From the NCBI RefSeq assembly GCF_014645515.1, contig NZ_BMLW01000010.1, forward strand, positions 62,001-126,000: a DNA stretch of 64,000 nt. The letters run 5' to 3'. The notes under the pieces were generated by a model, which was not told the origin of the DNA, did no database searches, and saw nothing but the letters and a program-made list of their open reading frames with translations. Origin of the DNA: Oceanobacillus neutriphilus (lineage in GTDB: Bacteria; Bacillota; Bacilli; Bacillales; Amphibacillaceae). Position 1 is the first letter of the stretch. Every line of letters begins with the position of its first letter. Of the stretch, positions 32,392 through 40,571 are shown piece by piece. Made by a program: the position numbers and the translations under genes.

Positions 32392-32787
32392 CTAAGCGTC
32401 AGGAGCCTCGTAATCTTCAAGCTGGAATGCGTGCGCTCCCTTATAGCTTGCATAGTCTTTGCCAATGTAGTTAAAACGGATAGGTAAGTCATCTTCCGAT
32501 AGCTTTGTATTTTGAACGAACTTCAACGACTTAGCATACGCCCGTTTGTCGAACTTGAAGGGTTTCACATCCGGCACTCTTACGACGTCCGGCTTCGCTG
32601 CGACTATTCGCTTATTAACAGCGTCATAGCCGATAATTAACTCGAAGTATCCGTCGGGTACGTTCATCAATTGCCTTGCTTCGGTCGAGACAAACAACCG
32701 CTTCTGCTTATCGACTGTGATAAACGCTCCTCGGGATACTTCGTTCGAAATCCACGTTATATTTTCTTTATTATCAGCTTTCGCCAT
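32392..32787 (-). CDS. Minus-strand protein with own promoter, possible AbrB-like regulator
   Basis: A 131-residue protein I cannot assign firmly. Residues 15-60 (RGAFITVDKQKRLFVSTEAR, then GYFELIIGYDAVNKRIVAAKP) recall a swapped-hairpin AbrB-like strand order. The C-terminal half is basic, then acidic at the tip. ATG 32787 (minus strand) follows GGAAAGGATTG. It has a sigma-A promoter of its own (32831-32859) and opposes the surrounding operon. Expression in the lysogen and a regulatory role are therefore plausible inferences. Confidence 0.6.
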   Translation of the reverse strand: MAKADNKENITWISNEVSRGAFITVDKQKRLFVSTEARQLMNVPDGYFELIIGYDAVNKRIVAAKPDVVRVPDVKPFKFDKRAYAKSLKFVQNTKLSEDDLPIRFNYIGKDYASYKGAHAFQLEDYEAPDA

Positions 32788-32830
32788 ACAAAACTCAATC
32801 CTTTCCTAAACGTTTATTTTAATTAAACCT

Positions 32831-32859
32831 ATCGTAATTCAATCGCATCGACCCGTCAA
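32831..32859 (-). promoter_or_regulatory. Sigma-A promoter of the 32392-32787 gene
   Basis: On the minus strand: TTGACG (32859-32854), a 17-base spacer, TACGAT (32836-32831). Confidence 0.7.
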
Positions 32860-32902
32860 GGCAACACGAACTATAAAAAGAACGAGCAAAAGGAGGAATT
32901 AA

Positions 32903-33247
32903 GTGCAACTAGAATTAAACTTCACAGATTTTTACGAAAAGAAAACGCAATTATTACTAGAGTTATACTTATCGCTAAAAGCGGAATACGAACGCTCTAA
33001 CTCCGCAGAATTGTACGAATTACTAACCGATTTAAATAAGGCGCTGGGACAGGCGGATTTTACGGAGATACAACGAACTTGTATCCGCCTGTATTACGTA
33101 GAGGGACTCAGCCAGCAGGAGATTGCGAAAACAAGAGGCGTAGATAGGTCGACCATTAATCGCTCCCTTAAAGCCGCTTTGAAACGCCTTGCTGCTGTTT
33201 TTAAACGTTGGGAATACTGGACGGAAGGGGAGCTATCATTATGCTAG
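32903..33247 (+). CDS. Sigma-70 region 4-like protein, candidate late regulator
   Basis: A 114-residue helical protein. The C-terminal half reads LYYVEGLSQQEIAKTRGV then DRSTINRSLKAALKRL, a clear sigma-70 region 4 / ArpU-type helix-turn-helix. The N-terminal half lacks region 2 motifs. GTG 32903 follows AAAAGGAGG. It is among the last plus-strand genes before the long gap and the terminase genes, where phages encode late-gene activators. Action on a late promoter within 34.7-36.3 kb is inference. Confidence 0.75.
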   Translation: MQLELNFTDFYEKKTQLLLELYLSLKAEYERSNSAELYELLTDLNKALGQADFTEIQRTCIRLYYVEGLSQQEIAKTRGVDRSTINRSLKAALKRLAAVFKRWEYWTEGELSLC

Positions 33248-33642
33248 CGAATATAGATTTATATGGAGAACCGATTCCGCCTAATCAAGCATGGGCGACC
33301 GAAAAAATAGAGGAATTGGAAGAGGCTGCGCAGGAATATACGGTACAGGAGCGAATAGAAGAAGTCGAGAAGATTACGGAAGAATACTTTGCTATCTTCG
33401 GTATGAGAATGAACGGCAGCCTATTGTACCGCTTAACTAACGTCATATTAAGCGATGACCTCCGCAGCAAGCATAAAAAAGGCATCGACTTTTTGAGCGC
33501 ATACCAACTCGCTCGCAGAAGAGAAGGCAGGCACGTCAGAAAGAGCGCATATAGGGCGAGAGAGGTTCCGTTAGGTCTAGCGAGTACCATAGCTACGAAC
33601 GGAAGAAATTACCGAAGACCTATTCGGATTTACCGGAAATAA
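33241..33642 (+). CDS. Hypothetical phage protein (133 aa)
   Basis: ATG 33241 overlaps the upstream stop and follows GGGGAG. The longer GTG-type start at 33208 lies within the sigma-like gene. The N-terminal half is acidic and helical, the C-terminal third strongly basic (ARRREGRHVRKSAYRAR, RRPIRIYRK), suggesting nucleic-acid binding. It ends before a bidirectional terminator. Confidence 0.6.
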   Translation: MLANIDLYGEPIPPNQAWATEKIEELEEAAQEYTVQERIEEVEKITEEYFAIFGMRMNGSLLYRLTNVILSDDLRSKHKKGIDFLSAYQLARRREGRHVRKSAYRAREVPLGLASTIATNGRNYRRPIRIYRK

Positions 33643-33662
33643 GAAGCGAAAATAAGCGAAAG

Positions 33663-33693
33663 AAAAACGCCTCCGTAATTGGAAGGCGTTTTC
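33663..33693. terminator. Bidirectional terminator
   Basis: AAAACGCC and GGCGTTTT arms, with an A-rich 5' and T-rich 3' flank, lie between convergent genes. The stem continues imperfectly toward the loop. Confidence 0.75.
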
Positions 33694-33694
33694 G

Positions 33695-33913
33695 CTATAT
33701 TAGCTCACGTGCTATCCAATTTCCGATTTTTAGCGTCTCTGCTTCGCCAGCTTCGACCAGGTTATCGTACTTACCGAAAAGTTCTTCGTGCCTGGTTGCG
33801 ATGTCTATTTCTTTCATTTCGGCATCTGCGTAAGTGATAATTAGCGCCCGCTTGACGTCTAAGTTGTGGAAGTGGTAACTCCGTCCAGCTTGCTCGTTTT
33901 CTACTTTAATCAT
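33695..33913 (-). CDS. Hypothetical protein of the minus-strand cassette (72 aa)
   Basis: Small soluble acidic protein (ITYADAEMKEIDIATRHEEL), unrecognised. ATG 33913 (minus strand) follows AGAAAGGAAC. It is the last gene of a minus-strand run that starts at the promoter near 34640 and ends at the bidirectional terminator. Confidence 0.6.
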   Translation of the reverse strand: MIKVENEQAGRSYHFHNLDVKRALIITYADAEMKEIDIATRHEELFGKYDNLVEAGEAETLKIGNWIARELI

Positions 33914-33951
33914 GCGTGATGTTCCTTTCTACTTTGCGCTTCTTTTTTTCG

Positions 33952-34263
33952 CTACTCATATTCTACCACACTTTTAACGGTATCCAGTCGAAAAGTAATC
34001 TTAAATTTATCGCCTATCTGAACGTGATGCGGATAATCCTGTTTCGACAGGTAAATCGCAGTATGAGCCGGATCGTCGACGTTAGCTAGCCAGTATCCGT
34101 TCTCGTCAAATCGGTATACCTCCGCTACCACAGTCATATGCTTAGCTTCGAGTATCGCAGCGGTTGAGGGTACTTCGGGAACATCTGCCTGCACCTGTAC
34201 GCCTCCTAATCCGGTTAGCGCACAGGCTCCGAGATAACCCGCAATAAATAGTGTTTTAAACAT
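33952..34263 (-). CDS. Secreted protein (103 aa)
   Basis: The N-terminus MFKTLFIAGYLGACALTGL continues to VQVQADVPE, a typical signal peptide with cleavage after an Ala. A Cys at residue 14 lacks a good lipobox context. The mature part of about 75 residues is beta-rich (VVAEVYRFDENGYWLANV, YLSKQDYPHHVQIGDKFKIT). ATG 34263 (minus) follows AAAGGAGACG. With two tiny membrane proteins upstream it forms a cell-surface cassette, a candidate for lysogenic conversion. Confidence 0.65.
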   Translation of the reverse strand: MFKTLFIAGYLGACALTGLGGVQVQADVPEVPSTAAILEAKHMTVVAEVYRFDENGYWLANVDDPAHTAIYLSKQDYPHHVQIGDKFKITFRLDTVKSVVEYE

Positions 34264-34298
34264 GATATTTCGTCTCCTTTCCTTAATTAACTTCGTGG

Positions 34299-34388
34299 TT
34301 ATTTCTTATTATTATCTTTGCTGTTAATTACGAGAATTAAGACTGCCAGTGACGTTACAAAAGATGCGGTTGCTATAATGATCGTCAT
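34299..34388 (-). CDS. Tiny membrane protein (29 aa)
   Basis: MTIIIATASFVTSLAVLILV is one hydrophobic helix, followed by INSKDNNKK. The strong ribosome site AAGGAGGAG lies at good spacing before the ATG on the minus strand. The shape matches small single-span peptides such as type I toxins, though no antitoxin RNA is identified. Confidence 0.6.
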   Translation of the reverse strand: MTIIIATASFVTSLAVLILVINSKDNNKK

Positions 34389-34421
34389 TTTGACTCCTCC
34401 TTAAATAAGTGATATATTGGA

Positions 34422-34445
34422 GGAAAGGAGCGCCAACTCCTTTCC
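34422..34445. other. Perfect 9-bp hairpin between the micro-genes
   Basis: GGAAAGGAG and CTCCTTTCC flank a 6-base loop, without a T tract on either side. On the minus strand it precedes the 29-aa gene by about 34 bases. The 3' arm contains a GGAG that could compete with the ribosome site, so an RNA-stability or attenuator role is possible. Confidence 0.5.
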
Positions 34446-34473
34446 GGGTATTACTTAGTACTCGGGTTGCTTA

Positions 34474-34593
34474 TTAATCGTCCTTGTCTTTCGACTTGGT
34501 GAGTTTGTAAGCAACTAATGCGGTGATTAGCGAAGCACTTGCGGTTATCAGAGCGGCTAGTGCTTCTGCTATCTTACTTAAAGTATCTATCAA
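34474..34593 (-). CDS. Tiny membrane protein (39 aa, TTG start)
   Basis: On the minus strand GGGAGGTGAT is followed at five bases by TTG. The product has an Ala/Leu-rich helix (KIAEALAALITASASLITAL) and a charged tail (KSKDKDD). It is the first gene after the near-consensus promoter. The size and layout recall holin-like or toxin-like peptides; the function is unknown. Confidence 0.6.
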   Translation of the reverse strand: MIDTLSKIAEALAALITASASLITALVAYKLTKSKDKDD

Positions 34594-34624
34594 TTTTTAT
34601 CACCTCCCTTAACTTTCTAACTTA

Positions 34625-34653
34625 ATTATACCATTAAATATTGATAAGTGCAA
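34625..34653 (-). promoter_or_regulatory. Strong sigma-A promoter of the minus-strand cassette
   Basis: On the minus strand: TTGCAC (34653-34648), a 17-base spacer, TATAAT (34630-34625). It is among the best sigma-A matches inside the prophage and should be active in the lysogen unless repressed. Confidence 0.8.
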
Positions 34654-35035
34654 TACTTTTATATATAAATATCAAACTTATTTTTCATCTGCTTTCTCAA
34701 TGAACCTACCTATTAATTAGGGGATTGATCGAAAAAGGCTATTTTTCCCATCCTCAAATAAGACGATATTCAGCGATTTAAGCCGATTTTTCGGCTGTTA
34801 TGCGAAAATACCTCGTTAACTACTCCGAGTATATAACCTCTAATCCGTTGGTACATAAGGGATTCCGCGATTGTTAAATTATAGGCGGTTAATCTACGAA
34901 AACTTTTTCTTCGATTATCGTCATTTTCCTTCGATTTCCTCTAAATTACTCCCTTTCGAAAAAAAGTTTAGGTTACCTATGCAACAAGGGGTTTTTTCGT
35001 AACCTAGTTAGTAAAGGGATAACGGAGGTATACGC

Positions 35036-35091
35036 GGATATGTCCGACAAGAATACATATCCTCGATAATATGTCCTCGTTATACATATCC
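35036..35091. repeat. Cluster of four 8-bp sites in alternating orientation
   Basis: GGATATGT (35036), ACATATCC (35055), ATATGTCC (35069, one base offset) and ACATATCC (35084) lie 14-19 bases apart. Such spacing and dyad symmetry suit cooperative binding of a dimeric regulator. Confidence 0.5.
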
Positions 35092-35150
35092 GTTAATTAC
35101 TTTTCGCTAATTACTTAATATACGTTATATAGCGTTAACTAAATATATTA

Positions 35151-35196
35151 GCAAGGCAAAGCCTTGCAGAAAGTCAATCAATTACATTGACTTTCT
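35151..35196 (+). repeat. Twin-hairpin element, copy 2
   Basis: GCAAGGC-AAA-GCCTTGC (35151-35167) is followed directly by an 11-bp stem AGAAAGTCAAT/ATTGACTTTCT with a 7-base loop (35168-35196). The first hairpin and both flanks match copy 1 at 3668. The second hairpin keeps its form but not its sequence. Confidence 0.7.
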
Positions 35197-36243
35197 AAGT
35201 AGTATCTATTAAAACGTTATACTACGTATGTAAAAGATATATCGGTAAATACATAAAGAACGGATAATAAAGAGAACGTTATAAAACGGAAATAAATGGA
35301 AGCGCTAAAGAAGGCGCAAATAAAGCGTTAATACTCCGTACATATACGTAGGGAATAGCCGAGGTGTAAACCGAACATATACGTATAGTAGAACGCTAAT
35401 ATAAACGAAAATACTTCGAGTATATAATAAGGAAGAAACTCGGATTAAAAACGAATTGGATCGAAATGGAATCCGATTAGAACCGTTTGGCTTACGTTTA
35501 CTGTTCGGGATACTTTCGAAATTGGATTAGAGCGAAAAAGGAACGGGATTGAGTTCGGGTTGAAACGGAATAGGTTCCGAATGGAGTCCGATTCAATTGC
35601 GTCAGGGGAGTTCGGTTAGGTTGCGTATGTACTCCGATATATACTCCGTTACACCAGCCTCAGCGTTCACGACGGACAGCCCTCGAAAATCCGCAGGCTA
35701 CCGAACGAGAGTTCTTATTCGATTTCCAGTTCGCACATTATCCGTTTATACACTCGATGTATGTAAGGAAATAAATGGGAACGATAGGAAAGGCGTAAGA
35801 ATGGCGTTAAACCAACGTTTAAGAGCGTTGCATAAAACGTGTGTATTCGGATAATATTTACGTCCTTACAAACGTTGTTTTATCAGCATTCCTTTCCGAG
35901 ATTATTACGTAAAATCAACATTATCCGTAATGAACTCCGAATATAAATACACCGCTATACATTTCGGACTGGAAATGGAATTGTCAATAAACGGAAATGA
36001 TAGCGCTTTCATTTTAAGGTGGAAGGGGCGGGGCGGTTGCGCAAATTTCTCGCTCCCCTGACGTACTCAATTTTCTTACAATATTTTAAATCCGCAACCT
36101 CTTCCGTTATATCTCTCGAATCCACTAAACGGAACGTAACGAATAATTTAACGGAAAGATAACGTACGCAATACGCTAATAAAGCGCATACATGCCCTTC
36201 TCAGACGTTTTAAGGTCGCGCAAGGGTTTTCGGTATTGCAAAG

Positions 36244-36273
36244 AAATAAAAACGCTTGCAAAGGCGTTTATTT
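36244..36273 (+). terminator. Leader hairpin before terS
   Basis: AAATAAAAACGC pairs with GCGTTTATTT with one bulged A and an 8-base loop, about 10 bases before the terS ribosome site. It may stop upstream transcription or form the late mRNA 5' end. Confidence 0.45.
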
Positions 36274-36295
36274 GACGAATAAGGAGGCGAAATAC

Positions 36296-36736
36296 ATGGC
36301 GAATAAAGCACGATTTAAATTTGACGAAACTAAATTCCGACCTAAGCAACGCGAGGCAGCGTTAATGCTAGTCGAGCGAGAGTTTGCTCCGAAAGAGGAG
36401 CGCAAGTCTCTTCAACAAATCGCCGATGAACTCGGCATGTCCCGAATGGGCTTGTACAAGTGGGATAAGCACGACCCTAACTTTATCGCTTATAAGAATT
36501 ACCTTGCTAGCGAAGTTATGGACTCGCATTTATCGCTAGTCTACTCGAAGTTAATCGAGGTAATCGAAAAGGACGGCAACACGAAGGGAATCGAGCTGTT
36601 CCTTAAACGTATTGGTGACCTCGATACGAAGTCGGAAATTTCCCTTACAGACAACCGAGGCGAAGAATCCTTCGAGGACAGAAAAACTGCGTTGTTAGAA
36701 CGCTTAGGGCAAGGCGCAACAGGGTCCGAAGAATGA
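36296..36736 (+). CDS. terS: Terminase small subunit
   Basis: A 146-residue protein with LQQIADELGMSRMGLYKWDK, a helix-turn-helix of the phBC6A51 type that binds the packaging site. Central helices (LVYSKLIEVIEKD) would form the oligomer. It recognises phage DNA and hands it to TerL. ATG 36296 follows AAGGAGG at 8 bases. The upstream in-frame TTG at 36236 is inside the leader hairpin region and unlikely. Confidence 0.85.
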   Translation: MANKARFKFDETKFRPKQREAALMLVEREFAPKEERKSLQQIADELGMSRMGLYKWDKHDPNFIAYKNYLASEVMDSHLSLVYSKLIEVIEKDGNTKGIELFLKRIGDLDTKSEISLTDNRGEESFEDRKTALLERLGQGATGSEE

Positions 36737-36797
36737 GGCGAAAGCTAAACGGTAAAAAAATCTGAAAGGCGTAATTACCCGAAAGGAGGCGAGGTAA

Positions 36798-38513
36798 CTG
36801 GCGTATGTGAATGGAGAATGGCTTGACTACGAAGCGAGAGCGAATTACCTCGCCGACTTGGAAGAGGAAAAGGCGCTGCTTGTGAAACTGATCGAGCAAG
36901 GAAACGCAATTGAGGTCGACATAGTTCGGCTGGAATACGTACTGGACGAACTGGAGCGAGTAGGAAGAGTACATCGCGGAGAATATGATGTGCTTTATTT
37001 TACGTATCAGTATTTTTCTGCGGAAGACAATCCCGACAACGATTCGAACTTAATCCCTATCGGACAACATTACTTAAATGCTGCGGATTTCCACCGGGAG
37101 TTATGTTCGATCTTAGATTCGGTAACTAAAGGCGAAGTAGTTACGAACTTAGGCTATTCGGTAGGGAGGCGACATGCAAAGACCGCCTACCTATCTAACG
37201 CCTTCCTTTGCCATCAAGTCGTATATAGGCGTAAGAGGTATATCGTAGAAGTATCGGAAACAACCGATGTGGCTGGCGACTTTATCACATGGACACGTCA
37301 CCAATTAAAATTTAACGGAAAGCTTCGCGATGACTTCGGCGAACTACTAAACCCCCGATCTACCATGAACGAACTCGACAATAAGTATGAATTCATCACG
37401 TCTTCTGGAACGAAAGTAACCGCAAAAGGCGTCGGAACCCAAATGAGAGGGTTACGCTATCTGTCTGTACGCCCTGACTTATTTATACTCGACGACCTTG
37501 AGTCCCAAGACAATACGAATACTCCCGAAATGCGCGCTAAGAACTTACACTGGTTCCGTGCTGAAATGCTCGAAGCGTTAGGATTCGGCGGAATGTGCAT
37601 CTACATGGGAACGATAGTACATTACGATTCCCTACTTAACCACGTAATTAATAAGCGGAAGGACTTTACCTCGCGCAAGTTTCCCGCTATTTTGTCGTGG
37701 GCTGACAACGAGCAGTTATGGGAAGAATGGCGCTCCATATATAACGCCGATGACCCAAACGCCAAAGCAAATGCCGATGCCTTTTACGAAGCGAATAAAG
37801 CTGAACTGAACGCTGGAACATCTGTATTATGGGACGAAATGTACTCGTACAAATACTTTATGGAAAAGCGCGAGGAAATGGGCGCGAGAGCTTTTAATCA
37901 AGAATACCTCGGAAATCCAGTTGATGAAGAATCGCAGATATTTAACCCCGAGAATTTTCGATTTTTTGACGAAGAGGATCTCGAAAATGAGCAGTTAACT
38001 TATTACGCTGCGATTGACTTAGCGATGGGAAAATCGGCGAGGGGCGACTATTCAGCGATTATTACCTTAGCGAAAAAGCCGGACTCGCAAGTCGTTTATG
38101 TGGTTGACGCTTACCTAGCGAAAATAAAGCCTGACGAATTCATGCAGGAAATAATAAAGCGCACCTTTCATTATCAATACGAAGCTCTAGCGGTAGAATC
38201 GCAGCAATTCCAGGAATGGTTTTCGGATAAGCTTGGCGAGGAATTACAAGCGCGAGGATACCCCGCACATACTCGCTTAAAGCAAGTTAAGCAGAAAATG
38301 CGAAAGGAATTGCGGATAGAGGCGCTTGAGCCGGAAATAAACGCCGGTAGAATTCGCTTTAAGCGGGAGCAGCGGCTATTACTCGAAATGCTCGAACTGT
38401 TCCCGAACCACAACCATGATGACGGACCTGACGCATTAGCTGACGCTTATAAAATTGCGAAAGAAACTGGCGGGAAAGTCCGTACAGTAAAACGAATGAA
38501 TCGCTGGAGATAA
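36798..38513 (+). CDS. terL: Terminase large subunit (possible CTG start)
   Basis: The packaging ATPase/nuclease, about 571 residues. The Walker A-like VGRRHAKTAY lies near 120-130 and Walker B LFILDDLES near 229. The RNase H-like nuclease domain has YAAIDLAMGKSARGDYS near 403 and HDDGPDALADA near the end. Seven residues before HAKT, SVGR keeps the Arg typical of TerL. AAGGAGG ends at 36789, eight bases before CTG 36798 (MAYVNGEW). The first standard start, GTG 36807, is 17 bases away, though a weak GAGGT precedes it. I give the CTG start as more likely. Confidence 0.9.
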   Translation: MAYVNGEWLDYEARANYLADLEEEKALLVKLIEQGNAIEVDIVRLEYVLDELERVGRVHRGEYDVLYFTYQYFSAEDNPDNDSNLIPIGQHYLNAADFHRELCSILDSVTKGEVVTNLGYSVGRRHAKTAYLSNAFLCHQVVYRRKRYIVEVSETTDVAGDFITWTRHQLKFNGKLRDDFGELLNPRSTMNELDNKYEFITSSGTKVTAKGVGTQMRGLRYLSVRPDLFILDDLESQDNTNTPEMRAKNLHWFRAEMLEALGFGGMCIYMGTIVHYDSLLNHVINKRKDFTSRKFPAILSWADNEQLWEEWRSIYNADDPNAKANADAFYEANKAELNAGTSVLWDEMYSYKYFMEKREEMGARAFNQEYLGNPVDEESQIFNPENFRFFDEEDLENEQLTYYAAIDLAMGKSARGDYSAIITLAKKPDSQVVYVVDAYLAKIKPDEFMQEIIKRTFHYQYEALAVESQQFQEWFSDKLGEELQARGYPAHTRLKQVKQKMRKELRIEALEPEINAGRIRFKREQRLLLEMLELFPNHNHDDGPDALADAYKIAKETGGKVRTVKRMNRWR

Positions 38514-38538
38514 CCTAGCAGAAAGGAGGCGATCACAC

Positions 38539-40155
38539 TTGACAAAAAGTAGATTACGAGGAATTGGCTTAGATTACAATATTATGACTGCCGAAGATAT
38601 GGACGAATTACTATTTACCCCGTTTAGGCAGGCGTTGGGAGAACGTACCTGGCAGCGAATCCAAACGCAACTCGACAACTACGAATATTACACCGGTAAG
38701 CAACACCGAAATGAGTATGGTCAACTTGTAAAAGCGGAAGACGTACCACGCCCGCCAGGCATAGATTACGACCCCACGCGATATGCAACGAATTATTTTA
38801 AAGCAATAGTCGATAGAAAAGCGCGCTGGCAAATGGGTGCAAAGCACGGTATCAAAGTGCCTCGCAAGCAGATTGACGAAGTAGAGCAGACCTTACTTGA
38901 GGGCTACGTCCCATCTGACGCTCAAAAATCCGAAAATAAGCGAGCAGAAGATTATGAGCGCCTGCTGTACAAAATTTGGGAAGAAAACCGAATGCGAACG
39001 AAGCTGTTACAAGCTGCACGCGATCGATTAATCGCAGATAGAGTCGTTTGTAAGATTGCGTTTCACCAACGTACTGGAAAGATTCGATGGATATTTCGCC
39101 CAGATACCGAATATATCCCAATTTATTCCGAGGACGATTTCGAAGACTTAATCGGAGCGAATTTAGTTAAACGAGTAAAGCACGAATATAAAGGTGAAGA
39201 AGTAGACGCAATTGAAATCGAAAGTTACCGACTAATTAATGACGAAGCTTATTTGAAAGTCGCATTATACCGCGAATCAGACCTCGAGTTAATTAAAACC
39301 ATCCAAAAAGAGGCTTCATTAGGGATCGACTTTATCCCTCTTCAAGAATTCTCCGTTTCTGAATTGATTTCCGAAACTCTAGGCGAATCCGAAATCGCTG
39401 CTCTACGAGAACAGAACGATGTCCTTAACCAAATGAATGAGGACGCAATAGATTCGATGAAATTCGAAATGTTTCCGATGACGGTCGTTACAAATGCAAC
39501 GCAAGGAGCTTCGGACTCAATCGCAATAGCTCCGGGGTCACTTGCCGAAATTAGCAGCGCAAGTGATACAAAATCGGCTGACATGAAAAAAGTAGAAAGC
39601 CGTTTCCAGTGGCGCGAAGCCTTTAAAGATCAATATATGCGTGTAAAAGGCGCAATGCACGAGATTAGCGGATTGCCGCAAGTTGTTCCGCAAGAACTTA
39701 ATTTCGGAGGACTTAACGGAGAAGCGTTTCAGGTGCTTTTCCACGACATCATAACCGACACCGAAGAGCATTGGCTTTCGTGGGGGTACAATCTATCAGA
39801 GCTGCATGAGAAAACGATTAAATACTTACAGGCTCGCTTAGACAGTCCGAAGTTTGCTTACGACAAATCCGTCGTTAAGGGAATCGGAGACAATTACGAA
39901 AATGAAATGCGATTTGTGCTTCCGTTGCCGGATAACCGAAAAGAGCTTGTCGAATTACTCGATATGGAAACTGCCGCAGGCTTTGAAAGTATTAGAGGCG
40001 CAATGGAACGCTTAGGCGAAGAGAACGTACAAGCGAAAGTACAGGAAATCGAAGCGGAGCGAAGTCGTAGGCGCTTAAGTAGCGCAGCAAGTTACGGGGA
40101 TAGCGACGTTAACGAGGATCAATTCGGAGAGGAGGTCGAGGAAGAAGATGGCTAA
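38539..40155 (+). CDS. Portal protein, SPP1 gp6-like
   Basis: A 538-residue portal subunit forming the dodecameric DNA channel of the capsid. The order YYTGKQHRNE, ATNYFKAIVDRKARW, a helical stem region and a long acidic C-terminus (DQFGEEVEEEDG) fits the Gp6/SPP1 portal family. It follows TerL and precedes scaffold and capsid genes. The start is TTG 38539 after AAAGGAGGCG. The last codons overlap the collagen-like gene. Confidence 0.88.
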   Translation: MTKSRLRGIGLDYNIMTAEDMDELLFTPFRQALGERTWQRIQTQLDNYEYYTGKQHRNEYGQLVKAEDVPRPPGIDYDPTRYATNYFKAIVDRKARWQMGAKHGIKVPRKQIDEVEQTLLEGYVPSDAQKSENKRAEDYERLLYKIWEENRMRTKLLQAARDRLIADRVVCKIAFHQRTGKIRWIFRPDTEYIPIYSEDDFEDLIGANLVKRVKHEYKGEEVDAIEIESYRLINDEAYLKVALYRESDLELIKTIQKEASLGIDFIPLQEFSVSELISETLGESEIAALREQNDVLNQMNEDAIDSMKFEMFPMTVVTNATQGASDSIAIAPGSLAEISSASDTKSADMKKVESRFQWREAFKDQYMRVKGAMHEISGLPQVVPQELNFGGLNGEAFQVLFHDIITDTEEHWLSWGYNLSELHEKTIKYLQARLDSPKFAYDKSVVKGIGDNYENEMRFVLPLPDNRKELVELLDMETAAGFESIRGAMERLGEENVQAKVQEIEAERSRRRLSSAASYGDSDVNEDQFGEEVEEEDG

Positions 40156-40516
40156 GCCTTATTTATCGAAAGAACCTTATCACGTAGTTATTAACGGAAG
40201 TGGAGAAGGAGGTGGCGGAAGTAGCATGAGATTTATTCCGGGCGAAGGAGAACCGGGCGCAGATATTGGCGCTCCGGGAGACGTTTATCTTGATACGGAT
40301 AGCGGTGATCTCTATACGAATAAAAACGGAACGTGGGCGCTTGAGCTTAATTTAAAGGGACCGCAAGGCGACGAAGGTCCGAAAGGTGATCCCGGGGAAG
40401 ATGGCGCAACCGGTGCAGACGGGAATGACGGCTCCGATGGAGCAGACGGATTTCCTACCGAATCACAATGGGATGCTTTAGTCGCAAGAGTCGAAGCGCT
40501 AGAAAGCGCTGAATAG
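40148..40516 (+). CDS. Collagen-like head-region protein (122 aa)
   Basis: The N-terminal part has a short beta domain (GAPGDVYLDTDSGDLYTNKN), then a run of G-X-Y triplets (GPQGDEGPKGDPGEDGATG continuing to GADG). The C-terminal trimerising-looking helix is WDALVARVEALESAE. This is the layout of phage surface decorations with collagen-like stalks. It lies between portal and scaffold, so a head decoration is likely. ATG 40148 overlaps the portal stop. Confidence 0.75.
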   Translation: MAKPYLSKEPYHVVINGSGEGGGGSSMRFIPGEGEPGADIGAPGDVYLDTDSGDLYTNKNGTWALELNLKGPQGDEGPKGDPGEDGATGADGNDGSDGADGFPTESQWDALVARVEALESAE

Positions 40517-40571
40517 TCAATATACGAAAATAATACTTCGCCGACGAGGCGTAAAAACGGAGGTAATTTAG

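Larger units (their letters stand above)
34680..36243. other. Repeat-rich non-coding region between early and late genes
   Basis: About 1.56 kb without a convincing gene. It holds alternating GGATATGT/ACATATCC sites (35036-35091), the second twin-hairpin element and TACTCCG-type repeats at 34821, 35332, 35412 (one variant), 35630 and 35642. ACATATACGTA occurs twice (near 35340 and 35376). GGAAATAAATGG blocks start near 35288 and 35768, and an AGCCGA/TCGGCT hairpin lies near 34783. It probably contains the late promoter. An origin or packaging site is possible. Confidence 0.6.

Noticed and set aside
35597..35854. 85-codon plus-strand ORF in the long intergenic region
   Set aside because: TTG start without a ribosome site, arginine/serine-rich composition unlike the neighbours, and located within degenerate repeats. 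Probably chance.
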